Source: Candidatus Atribacteria bacterium
GTDB lineage: Bacteria; Bipolaricaulota; Bipolaricaulia; UBA7950; UBA9294
Assembly (NCBI GenBank): GCA_004525685.1
Contig: SPBW01000056.1
Span: 1-11,480 of the forward strand
Length of the DNA stretch: 11,480 nucleotides
Direction: 5' to 3'
Below are positions 1-6,629 of the stretch, piece after piece. Numbering within the stretch: position 1 is the first letter of the stretch; each line of letters begins with the position of its first letter. The position numbers and the translations under genes were made by a program. Under the pieces are notes generated by a model that did no database searches, was not told where the DNA came from, and was given only the letters and a program-made list of their open reading frames with translations.

Positions 1-372
1 GTCGAACCTAAGGTCTGCTCGTCGTCGGCCTGCTGGAGTAGGAGGATCCAAATCCCCTGTTCTAGTAGGCCTTGCGATTGGCTGCGACAGCGCTGAATAG
101 CCGCGTCACCACGTGCCCGAGTGAAGGAAGAAGCTCAACAGCGCCCACTCCTACGAATCCCGCTTCCCCGCAAGAGACAGCTGTCCCTTATCATCTAGAG
201 ACTCGTGCGTAAAGAACATCGTCAGAGGGCTGCTAGAAGCGCACAGATTCCGAGGGCAGGCTGCCGTATTCGAAGTACTCTCTCCTGGCTTGAGACAAGA
301 GCGTTTGAGGCGAGTGCAAGCGAGGAGAACCAAACGACTGGAGAACCTTCCATCGTACCTCCTTACAACTTC

Positions 373-392
373 CGCACTGTACGAGCAGTGCG
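373..392. repeat. Small perfect hairpin (7-bp arms)
   Basis: The arms CGCACTG (373-379) and CAGTGCG (386-392) are exact reverse complements around a 6-nt loop. No T-tract follows on either strand, so this is a weak terminator at best. It may be fortuitous. Confidence 0.3.
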
Positions 393-497
393 TCTCCTTG
401 CGCATGAACCTTGATAAGAACTGAGGGCTGTCCGCACGAAACAAGCGGAAACACGAAAGAATACGAGTACGGTAGAACAGCCAACGGTTCTTACCCC

Positions 498-527
498 GGG
501 AAGGCGGACTCAGCAGCCCGCCTTCCC
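498..527 (-). terminator. Terminator-like stem-loop after the exported-protein gene
   Basis: The arms GGGAAGGCGG (498-507) and CCGCCTTCCC (518-527) form a perfect 10-bp GC-rich stem with a 10-nt loop. It begins about 10 nt past the stop codon of the - strand gene at 537-1283, the usual place for a terminator. On the - strand it is not followed by a run of T, so intrinsic termination may be inefficient; it could instead be an mRNA 3' end stabiliser. Read on the + strand, a TTTT lies about 8 nt beyond the stem. Confidence 0.5.
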
Positions 528-536
528 TCCCCCATT

Positions 537-1283
537 TTAGGCCTCTTCCATCACGTAATCATAGACCAGTTGGATGAGCGCTCGAATCTGTCCTTCCATC
601 TCTGAGGCGATTGGACTGCCAAGGAATTCGACCAACGCAGCGATACCATCCGCCACATCTTGAGGTAGGAATGCTGGCGGAGCATCTGCTTGTTCAGAGC
701 CATACAGAATGCCTCGCAAACCCTCATCAAGCTGTGACATCTCTTCTTGATCCAGCACCGTCTTCAATGCGAACGCCACGGCGAATTCCCACATGCCTCG
801 CTCGCCAGCAATCCCCTCCAGATACGCCTCAAAGGCGAATTGCAGGCCTTGTTGAAGCGCATAGATGGCAGAGAACATCCCGCGCTCGCTCGCATCCTCT
901 AGGATGGCCATATCAATGTCCTCCACAAGAGCAATGCTCGTCAGTATCTCTGAGTAGGCGTCGCAGTAGCTGGCAACATCGGCTCTGAGCCGGGTCAAGC
1001 GAGGAAGCGTGGCCAAGACCTGTGATCCTGTCTGAGAGAGAAGCTCCAAGTGTAGCAGCGCCAACTGATAGCCCGTCTCATCGCACGCCGACGCTACGCC
1101 TTCGGGAACCACGACGTCCGTCCCATAGAAAAGGTAGTCGGCATAGCTGCGGTGAAGAACAACAAGCGGAGCAAAAGAACCATACACCTCAGCAAAGCCA
1201 CTGCCCATCTGCGCAGGATCACTACACACAGCAGACAATGCCAGGATGAAGACCATCAATCCCGCAAGCACTGGTGTTCTCAT
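537..1283 (-). CDS. Exported protein of unknown function (248 aa)
   Basis: I do not recognise the family. With the ATG at 1283 the protein begins with a classic export signal: Met-Arg-Thr, then a hydrophobic core over residues 4-18 (VLAGLMVFILALSAV). A Cys follows at about residue 20, but Val precedes it, so this is not a proper lipobox; cleavage by signal peptidase I is likelier. The mature part is acidic and looks mostly alpha-helical, with many Leu, Ala and Glu, two further Cys residues about 50 apart (in ASACDE and SYCDAY) and no visible catalytic motif. A TTG start at 1352 would add 23 residues ahead of the signal, which argues against it. The ribosome binding site is weak at either start. 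The gene runs divergently from the nucleoside-type transporter operon and shares a 256-bp upstream region with it. A role linked to that transporter is possible but only inferred. Confidence 0.7.
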   Translation of the reverse strand: MRTPVLAGLMVFILALSAVCSDPAQMGSGFAEVYGSFAPLVVLHRSYADYLFYGTDVVVPEGVASACDETGYQLALLHLELLSQTGSQVLATLPRLTRLRADVASYCDAYSEILTSIALVEDIDMAILEDASERGMFSAIYALQQGLQFAFEAYLEGIAGERGMWEFAVAFALKTVLDQEEMSQLDEGLRGILYGSEQADAPPAFLPQDVADGIAALVEFLGSPIASEMEGQIRALIQLVYDYVMEEA

Positions 1284-1398
1284 ATGCGAAGTGTACGCCT
1301 GTTCCAATCGTGTGACTATGGCCCGACTTGCAGGCAAGCCATCAAACAGCAAGGCAGTCAGACCGGTTGCTCAGATACAACATGTCTCCAACTGCCCA

Positions 1399-1429
1399 AT
1401 AATAGGCGCTTTTCTGAATCAAGATGCAA
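1399..1429 (-). promoter_or_regulatory. Weak candidate promoter for the exported-protein gene
   Basis: On the - strand, TATTAT (1404-1399) matches the -10 consensus at 5 of 6 positions. A poor -35, TTGCAT (1429-1424), lies 19 nt upstream. It would give a leader of roughly 110 nt to the ATG at 1283. The weak -35 and long spacer make this tentative. Confidence 0.25.
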
Positions 1430-1450
1430 TTACGCCCCCAACTACAGAAT

Positions 1451-1479
1451 TTGCCAACCATTCATGGTTGGACTAGAAT
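1451..1479 (+). promoter_or_regulatory. Sigma-70-type promoter of the BMP transporter operon
   Basis: The -35 element TTGCCA (1451-1456) and the -10 element TAGAAT (1474-1479) each match consensus at 5 of 6 positions, with an ideal 17-nt spacer. Transcription would start near 1486, about 55 nt before the first gene. The spacer is largely occupied by the palindrome at 1454-1471, so a bound repressor would block polymerase directly. Confidence 0.7.
1454..1471. promoter_or_regulatory. 18-bp palindromic operator candidate
   Basis: CCAACCAT (1454-1461) and ATGGTTGG (1464-1471) are exact reverse complements separated by only two bases (TC). The site overlaps the end of the -35 hexamer and fills most of the spacer up to the -10. 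A symmetric site of this size there is what a dimeric repressor such as a LacI, GntR or TetR family protein would use. No regulator gene is in the window, so the binding protein is unknown. Confidence 0.6.
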
Positions 1480-1539
1480 GGAGCCACATAAGGCGGGCAC
1501 CGAAGACGGTGACACTGGTTCGGAACCTCATAGGAGGGC

Positions 1540-2745
1540 GTGTTGAAGAGACTTCTCGTGTTAGGGCTTGTACTGGTAATAGGGCTTTCTTTCGCCGTTT
1601 CAGCGAAGAAAGTGGCAATCATTCTGGATGTTGGTGGTCGAGGTGACCAATCGTTTAATGATATGGCATTCTCTGGAGCAGAAAGAGCAAAAGCAGAGTT
1701 CGGCTGGGAAGTCGTCGACATCGCAAGCAATTCGGAGAACGACTACGTCCCGAACGTTCGCAATGCAGCTCGAGACGGCTCATTTGATCTGATTGTCGCC
1801 ACAGGCTTCCTCCTTACCGGCGCACTCAATGAAGTCGCTCCCGACTTCCCTGATCAAGCATTCGCGATCGTCGACGTTGCAGCCGGTCCGCCGCCGTGGA
1901 ATACCCAGGGTGCGAACATCATGAACCTTGTTTTCAACGAAAACGAGATGTCGGCGCTTGTCGGCGCTTTGGGTGCCATGACAGCCGCACAGTATGGCTA
2001 CACGCACTTCGGGGCAGTCCTTGGAATCCCGGGTTCGGTTCTCTATCACTTCGAAGCTGGGCTCCGATTCGGGATCGCCTGGGCGAACACCAAGTGGGGA
2101 GAGCTTTTCGGAACTGATCCGGGAATCAACCTTCTGTACAACTACATCTTCTCGTTTGATGATGAAGAGCTTGGTGAATCTACAACCACAGCACAGCTTG
2201 CAGCTGGAGCAGTGGGCGTCTACAACGTCGCTGGCCCCGTCGGCTTCGGCGATCACCGAGCCATCGTCAATGCCCACACCCAAGCGGGCACGCTTGTCGG
2301 TCCTCCCTATTACTTCGGCGTCGATGCGGACAACGACTACTTCTCGCATACGCTTGCCAGTGGCATGAAGCGCGTAGACGTAGCCGTGTATGAGGCCATC
2401 AAAGCCGTAGAGGAAGGCACATTCGGCGCCCAAGTCGCGGCCAATGCTGCTGCAGGTCTGGCTGGCGGATATGTTGGTACGCTAGAAAATAGCGGTGTAA
2501 AGCTCAGCAAAGCTGCAGACCTCCTCGAGTTCATCGAGTTTGGTATCGCAGCTGGTGCGGAGATTGACTATTACCAGACCATCGCCAATTGGGCCACGGA
2601 GCGCGCGGCATTGTCTGATGCGATTTGGGATGCGATTGCGGAACTCGAAGCCGGGATTCTCGACGGTTCGATCCAGGTCGTTACGGCCAATACGGATGAC
2701 GATATGGCCGCAGTTCGAGCAGAGTACACGCTCGGCGCGCCGTAG
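1540..2745 (+). CDS. BMP/PnrA-family ABC transporter substrate-binding protein
   Basis: This is the periplasmic receptor of a nucleoside-type ABC importer (Bmp/PnrA family; characterised members bind purine and other nucleosides). Residues 1-22 are a signal peptide ending AVSA, with no lipobox Cys, so the protein is probably soluble in the periplasm. Family landmarks follow in order: DQSFN at 36-40, the ATGF turn near 87-90, AIVD at 109-112, the NENE-SALVGA segment near 130, GVDAD near 260-264, and MKRVDVAVYEAIK from 276. At 401 aa it is somewhat longer than the usual 330-360, the extra lying in the acidic C-terminal part. The start is ambiguous: AGGAGGG at 1532-1538 sits 1 nt before the GTG at 1540 but 4 nt before the in-frame TTG at 1543, so TTG may be the real start, one codon shorter. 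It is first in its operon; a stem-loop follows it. Family assignment is firm; the ligand is inferred. Confidence 0.93.
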   Translation: MLKRLLVLGLVLVIGLSFAVSAKKVAIILDVGGRGDQSFNDMAFSGAERAKAEFGWEVVDIASNSENDYVPNVRNAARDGSFDLIVATGFLLTGALNEVAPDFPDQAFAIVDVAAGPPPWNTQGANIMNLVFNENEMSALVGALGAMTAAQYGYTHFGAVLGIPGSVLYHFEAGLRFGIAWANTKWGELFGTDPGINLLYNYIFSFDDEELGESTTTAQLAAGAVGVYNVAGPVGFGDHRAIVNAHTQAGTLVGPPYYFGVDADNDYFSHTLASGMKRVDVAVYEAIKAVEEGTFGAQVAANAAAGLAGGYVGTLENSGVKLSKAADLLEFIEFGIAAGAEIDYYQTIANWATERAALSDAIWDAIAELEAGILDGSIQVVTANTDDDMAAVRAEYTLGAP

Positions 2746-2782
2746 GCAGAATCCGGTATCGTCATTGGAACTTACGTGACCG

Positions 2783-2822
2783 AAAATGAGGAGAGGAGCG
2801 CCATGTTCCTCTCCTCTCTTTT
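2783..2822 (+). terminator. Terminator/attenuator after the binding-protein gene
   Basis: The arms GAGGAGAGGA (2788-2797) and TCCTCTCCTC (2807-2816) form a perfect 10-bp stem with a 9-nt loop. AAAA lies upstream and TCTTTT (2817-2822) follows, the layout of an intrinsic terminator. It sits between the receptor gene and its ATPase, with no obvious new promoter after it. Partial read-through would leave far more receptor than membrane subunits, as is common in ABC importers. Confidence 0.65.
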
Positions 2823-2851
2823 ACTGATCTCGGGCAGGTTCGGGTGAAATC

Positions 2852-4450
2852 ATGAGCAAGAGACCACGATCTGATGAAATCGCGAAGTACTACCTCAGAG
2901 CGGAGCGCATTACCAAGATCTACGGAGATGGAACGGTGGCGGTTAGAGATGTTAGCCTGGACATTCACCAAGGTGAGGTCATCGGGCTGCTCGGAGAAAA
3001 CGGGGCGGGCAAGACAACGCTGACGAAGATGCTTTCTGGACTCCTGCCCCCCACAAGCGGCCGGGTTTCATCGCCGCTAGGTGCAATCAGGTTCTCCAGC
3101 CCTCGCGAAGCACTTGCCTTTGGAATCGGCATGGTTCATCAGCATTTCGCTCTCGTGGGGACATTCACGGCTGCCGAAAACGTCGCGCTAAGCCACGAAC
3201 GTCCATTCGCGCGAACTCAACTCGCAAACACACGAGCACGGCTCGAGGAACTAATGGCCGAGAGTGGATTGCATGTGCCTCTCGATGTCCCTGTCGAGAA
3301 GCTGGCCGTCGGGGAGCAGCAACGCGTGGAGATCCTGAAGGTGCTAACCCGCGAAGTCGACTGTCTTATTCTTGATGAACCCACATCGGTGCTTACGCCG
3401 CTTGAGGTCGATGAGCTATTTGTGTTCCTTGGCAAATTGCGTGATGAGGGCAAGTCGATCATTCTCATCACGCACAAGCTTAAGGAAGTGAAGTCGATTA
3501 CGGATCGCATCATCGTTCTTCGCCACGGGGAATTGGTGGGGGACGTTCGAACATCGGAATCAACGACCGAGACCCTAGCGCAACTCATGGTTGGAGAGGT
3601 CCTTGAGCATGAGGCAGACGCTGTAGAATTGAGCGATCGGGACCTCCCGATTCGGCGGGTTAGGAAGCCAGTCGATCGAGCAACTCAAAGCGTACTCCAC
3701 GTACAATCCCTTACGAGCAAAGGCAATACGGGAGAGACGGCAGTGGACGATGTGTCATTCGACATCCATGGCGGAGAAATCTTTGGCATAGCTGGAGTCG
3801 AAGGAAACGGCCAGTCCGAGCTTGTTGAATCGCTAACCGGTCTGCGTGTTCCAATTGCCGGCCAGGCAACGATCAACGGCACAAATATCCTCGGCAAGGA
3901 TCCAAGAGAAATCTACAAGCTAGGCGTGGCCCATATTCCTGAAGATCGCTGGGAGCTTGGCCTTATTCTCCCCTTTACGTTGGCAGAGAACGCCATCCTC
4001 GGCGTTCATCAGTGGAAGCAGTTCAAGGGACCACTATCGTTCTTGCGCTGGGGACGGATTAACAAGCATGTGCGCGAACTGATGGACCGATTCGAGATTC
4101 GAGCGACAGGACCTAGCGCACCTGCAAAGAGCTTGTCTGGAGGCAATCAGCAGAAACTGATCGTCGGTCGAGAATTGGCCAAGGATCCAGCCATCATCGT
4201 TGCCAGCCAACCAACGCGCGGGCTGGATATCGGTGCAGCCAAATACATCCGCGATCTTCTCGTTGAAATGCGCGACATTGGACGAGCGATTCTTCTTGTT
4301 TCAGCAGATCTCGATGAAGTCCTCGCACTATCCGATCGCGTCGCCATCATGTATGAAGGCCAGTTCATGACCGTCTGCCCTCCAGAAGAGCTTACGCGCG
4401 AACGTGTGGGGCTTCTGATGGGCGGCGTCAGAGAGGAGGCAGTGGCATGA
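2852..4450 (+). CDS. Nucleoside-type ABC transporter ATP-binding protein, two NBDs
   Basis: This is the cytoplasmic ATPase driving the BMP importer, with two nucleotide-binding domains in one chain (532 aa, the usual size for the YufO/NupA group and related sugar importers). Domain 1 is intact: Walker A GENGAGKTT at 48-56, Q-loop Gln 97, signature LAVGEQQR from 151 (VG in place of SG), Walker B CLILDEP from 171, switch His 208. Domain 2 is degenerate at its ATP site: Walker A reads GVEGNGQSE from 315 (Gln 321 for the Lys), Walker B reads IIVASQPTRGLD from 448 (Ser-Gln for Asp-Glu), and the switch His is absent. Its signature, LSGGNQQK at 428-435, is perfect. This asymmetry, with one catalytic site, is typical of the family. 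The start is preceded by GGGTGA. The gene ends in an ATGA overlap with the next permease, implying translational coupling. Confidence 0.93.
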   Translation: MSKRPRSDEIAKYYLRAERITKIYGDGTVAVRDVSLDIHQGEVIGLLGENGAGKTTLTKMLSGLLPPTSGRVSSPLGAIRFSSPREALAFGIGMVHQHFALVGTFTAAENVALSHERPFARTQLANTRARLEELMAESGLHVPLDVPVEKLAVGEQQRVEILKVLTREVDCLILDEPTSVLTPLEVDELFVFLGKLRDEGKSIILITHKLKEVKSITDRIIVLRHGELVGDVRTSESTTETLAQLMVGEVLEHEADAVELSDRDLPIRRVRKPVDRATQSVLHVQSLTSKGNTGETAVDDVSFDIHGGEIFGIAGVEGNGQSELVESLTGLRVPIAGQATINGTNILGKDPREIYKLGVAHIPEDRWELGLILPFTLAENAILGVHQWKQFKGPLSFLRWGRINKHVRELMDRFEIRATGPSAPAKSLSGGNQQKLIVGRELAKDPAIIVASQPTRGLDIGAAKYIRDLLVEMRDIGRAILLVSADLDEVLALSDRVAIMYEGQFMTVCPPEELTRERVGLLMGGVREEAVA

Positions 4451-5586
4451 CAGAAGACAAGAAACAAGCCTCTCGCCTGTTGCGTGGCATTCATCGTACG
4501 CTGACTGGGTTGCACCCAGCTCTTGAGTCCGTGCTCGCCGCGATTGTTGGGCTGCTCTTCGGTGCATTGATTATGTGGGTGTGGGGTTATGATCCCATTG
4601 TCGCCTACAAGACGATGCTGTTGGGCGCGTTCACAGACAAGTGGGGGCTCGCAGACTCAGGCGCAATCGCAGCACCACTTGTTCTTACAGCGCTCACGTT
4701 TTCGATTTGCCTTCGCGCAGGGATGTTCAATATCGGCGCAGAGGGGCAGGTCATCATGGGAGGGTTGGCCGCCATAAGCGTGGGATTCTTCGTTCTCCCG
4801 TCAGGGCTACATCACGTCGTCGCCCTTGTCTTTGCCATGGTTGCTGGCGGGATATGGGCCATCGGACCCGCGATTCTGAAACTGACACGCGGCGTAAACG
4901 AAGTAATCTCGACGATCATGTTCAACTGGATCGCGCACTTCCTGTCCATCTTCCTCATCGGCGCCGTGCTTCTGAACCCGTTCTCAGCCGATCAAACGAT
5001 CGCCATTCCACCGAGCGCCATCTTCTCCAAGCTCATACGCGGAACGGATCTGACCTATGCAATCTTCATCGTGATCGGGTTCGCCTTGATCGTGTACTTC
5101 GTCTTGTGGCACACGGCAGTGGGCTACGAGGTTCGAGCTTCAGGCCTCAATCCATCCGCCGCCCGCTATGGTGGCATCAAGAACAAGCGCACGATGTTTC
5201 TTGCCTTTGTTCTTGGCGGCATCAGCGCCGGTTTGGCGGCCGCTGTGATCCTCATGGGGAGTTCGGCAACGCATGCCATGTATCGCCTACATGGGCAGCT
5301 AAGAAACATCGGGTTTGATGGAATGGCGGTGGCGATGGTGGGACGAAACCACCCCATTGGCATCCTCTTCTCAGCCATGTTCTTTGGAGGGCTGAATGCG
5401 GGTGGACGGCTCATGCAGTTGTCCTCAAGCCCGGTTCCAGTCCAAATGGTGCGTCTGGTGATGGGTATCATTGTATTCACTATGTCGGTTCCCGAGCTGG
5501 CACGCGTATTTCCTGCCGTAAAACGTCACTCAGTAGGCCTTGTGAAAGAGATGAAACGGCTTACATCATCGAAAGGGCGGAGGTAA
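4447..5586 (+). CDS. Nucleoside-type ABC transporter permease (first)
   Basis: This inner-membrane subunit belongs to the BPD_transp_2 family (YufP/NupP-like; relatives of RbsC). It is 379 aa with about eight to ten hydrophobic segments. Family hallmarks are RAGMFNIGAEGQVIMGG near residues 90-107, the cytoplasmic coupling-loop stretch GVNEVISTIMFNWIAHF near 150, and a C-terminal GFDGMAVAMVGRNHPIGI. It begins inside the stop of the ATPase gene (ATGA, 4447-4450) with GGAGG just upstream, and is followed after 5 nt by the second permease; the two should form a heterodimer. The N-terminal 30 residues are basic and cytoplasmic. The family is clear. Nucleoside specificity is inferred from the BMP receptor. 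Confidence 0.92.
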   Translation: MTEDKKQASRLLRGIHRTLTGLHPALESVLAAIVGLLFGALIMWVWGYDPIVAYKTMLLGAFTDKWGLADSGAIAAPLVLTALTFSICLRAGMFNIGAEGQVIMGGLAAISVGFFVLPSGLHHVVALVFAMVAGGIWAIGPAILKLTRGVNEVISTIMFNWIAHFLSIFLIGAVLLNPFSADQTIAIPPSAIFSKLIRGTDLTYAIFIVIGFALIVYFVLWHTAVGYEVRASGLNPSAARYGGIKNKRTMFLAFVLGGISAGLAAAVILMGSSATHAMYRLHGQLRNIGFDGMAVAMVGRNHPIGILFSAMFFGGLNAGGRLMQLSSSPVPVQMVRLVMGIIVFTMSVPELARVFPAVKRHSVGLVKEMKRLTSSKGRR

Positions 5587-5591
5587 TTGAT

Positions 5592-6482
5592 ATGGCCATA
5601 TTCCTAATGCTGGTTGGCTTCACGCTCCAGGGAATGGTTCCGATCACGCTAACAGCCGTTGGGGAGATCATCGGACAGACGGCCGGGCTCTTCAATATCG
5701 GCTTGGAAGGAATACTCCTCGTTAGTGCCTTCGCCGGAGCCCTCGGAGCTGCGGCAGCCGGACCACTGGCCGGTCTTGCCATCGGGATGGGAGTAGGAGC
5801 ATTCATTGGCCTTGCGTTCGCCTTCGTGAGCACATATTGGAAAGGAACGCAGATGGTTGCCGGTATCGGAATCAACATGTTAGCCGTTGGGTTCGTCGAA
5901 TTCGGGATGATTCGTTTCAGCAGCAATGCCGGCGCATTTACCATTCCGGCGGAACAACACCTGTTCCGCTTCAACACTCCCTTCGGCCTGCTTAGTCCGA
6001 TCATTCTTGTCGCGCTGATCCTTCCTTTCGTTGTTCGCTGGTTCATCAAACGAACGCGAGCTGGACTCATGCTTAAGGCTGCGGGCGAAGCACCGGAAGC
6101 TGCGGATGTTTCCGGAATCAACGTCAACGCCATCCGTATGCTGGCCGCCACAGTCGGCGGAGCGCTAGCAGGCCTTGGCGGCGCCTACATGAGCGTCGCC
6201 TGGTTTGGCTTCGTCACGAAAGGGATGTCTGCTGGGCGAGGGTTCATCGCGTTGGCGACCGTCGTCTTCAGCGGATTGAATCCAATCTTGGCGCTTCTCG
6301 GCGGGTTGCTCTTCGGATTCTTCCGCAGTCTTGGGTTGGTCGTGGACACAGTTCCCGGATTCCCGCTTCCCGCAGAGTTTCTGCACATGCTTCCCTACGT
6401 TGTGACGCTGCTCGTCGTCTCCGGTGCCATCGGACGAGTCAGGTTCCCGAAAGCGCTTGGCGTTCCATACAAGCGAGAATAG
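5592..6482 (+). CDS. Nucleoside-type ABC transporter permease (second)
   Basis: This is the second membrane subunit of the BMP importer, again BPD_transp_2 (YufQ/NupQ-like), 296 aa. Hallmarks are AGLFNIGLEGILLVSAFAG near residue 31, the coupling segment GTQMVAGIGINMLAVGF near 90, EAPEAADVSGINV near 165 and a Gly-rich helix GRGFIALATVVFSGLNP near 215. The ATG at 5592 follows GGAGG (5579-5583) by 8 nt; this ribosome binding site lies within the last codons of the preceding gene. It is the last gene of the operon. About 150 nt then separate it from phnD, with no clear terminator but a new promoter. Confidence 0.92.
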   Translation: MAIFLMLVGFTLQGMVPITLTAVGEIIGQTAGLFNIGLEGILLVSAFAGALGAAAAGPLAGLAIGMGVGAFIGLAFAFVSTYWKGTQMVAGIGINMLAVGFVEFGMIRFSSNAGAFTIPAEQHLFRFNTPFGLLSPIILVALILPFVVRWFIKRTRAGLMLKAAGEAPEAADVSGINVNAIRMLAATVGGALAGLGGAYMSVAWFGFVTKGMSAGRGFIALATVVFSGLNPILALLGGLLFGFFRSLGLVVDTVPGFPLPAEFLHMLPYVVTLLVVSGAIGRVRFPKALGVPYKRE

Positions 6483-6507
6483 CTGCGAAAACAGGAAGAG
6501 TAACGCG

Positions 6508-6537
6508 TTGACTCACAGGTACGACAAAGCCTATGAT
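6508..6537 (+). promoter_or_regulatory. Sigma-70-type promoter of the phn-like operon
   Basis: TTGACT (6508-6513) and TATGAT (6532-6537) each match consensus at 5 of 6 positions, with an 18-nt spacer. The start point would be near 6544, leaving a leader of about 85 nt before phnD. An 8-bp palindrome AACGCGTT (6502-6509) touches the -35 and might be a regulator site. I see no recognisable Pho box. Confidence 0.6.
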
Positions 6538-6629
6538 AGCGTTATGAGGATTACAGTGGGAAACAGGATTGGGGTTCACATTCCCCGCCAGCTTCCCGAG
6601 GCTCTGCTGCAAACACCAGGAGGTGCACC

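Larger units (their letters stand above)
1..536. other. Region without a supportable gene
   Basis: No convincing gene is seen here. Several short frames are open on both strands at once, which is typical of stop-poor non-coding sequence. The longest is a + strand frame of about 100 codons ending at the TGA near 421-423. It has no ATG near its beginning and no ribosome binding site, and I do not recognise its translation. I looked for a tRNA and could not fold one. The region holds a 7-bp hairpin at 373-392 and the terminator-like stem-loop at 498-527. It could contain decayed remnants of a gene, but nothing identifies one. Confidence 0.5.

Noticed and set aside
1..70. Possible tRNA T-arm (GGATCCAAATCCCC)
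   Set aside because: The loop does not match the T-loop consensus and no cloverleaf partners are found around it.
151..484. Two - strand open frames of 97 and 83 codons, overlapping each other
   Set aside because: They overlap each other and + strand open frames, lack ribosome binding sites and have unprotein-like composition.
1480..1539. Riboswitch in the leader of the BMP operon
   Set aside because: The predicted leader is only about 55 nt and offers only short 5-bp stems, too small for a known purine riboswitch.
1780..2433. 217-codon open frame on the - strand inside the BMP receptor gene
   Set aside because: It is the antisense shadow of a gene with clear family motifs; its translation is Arg/Cys/Val-rich and unrecognisable.
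5561..6151. 196-codon - strand frame opposite the second nucleoside-type permease
   Set aside because: Antisense shadow with Met/Pro/Ala-rich low-complexity composition, complementary to a hydrophobic permease.
6483..6629. Pho box or riboswitch ahead of phnD
   Set aside because: No direct repeats resembling a Pho box and no stable multi-stem fold could be seen; only a plain promoter and an 8-bp palindrome.
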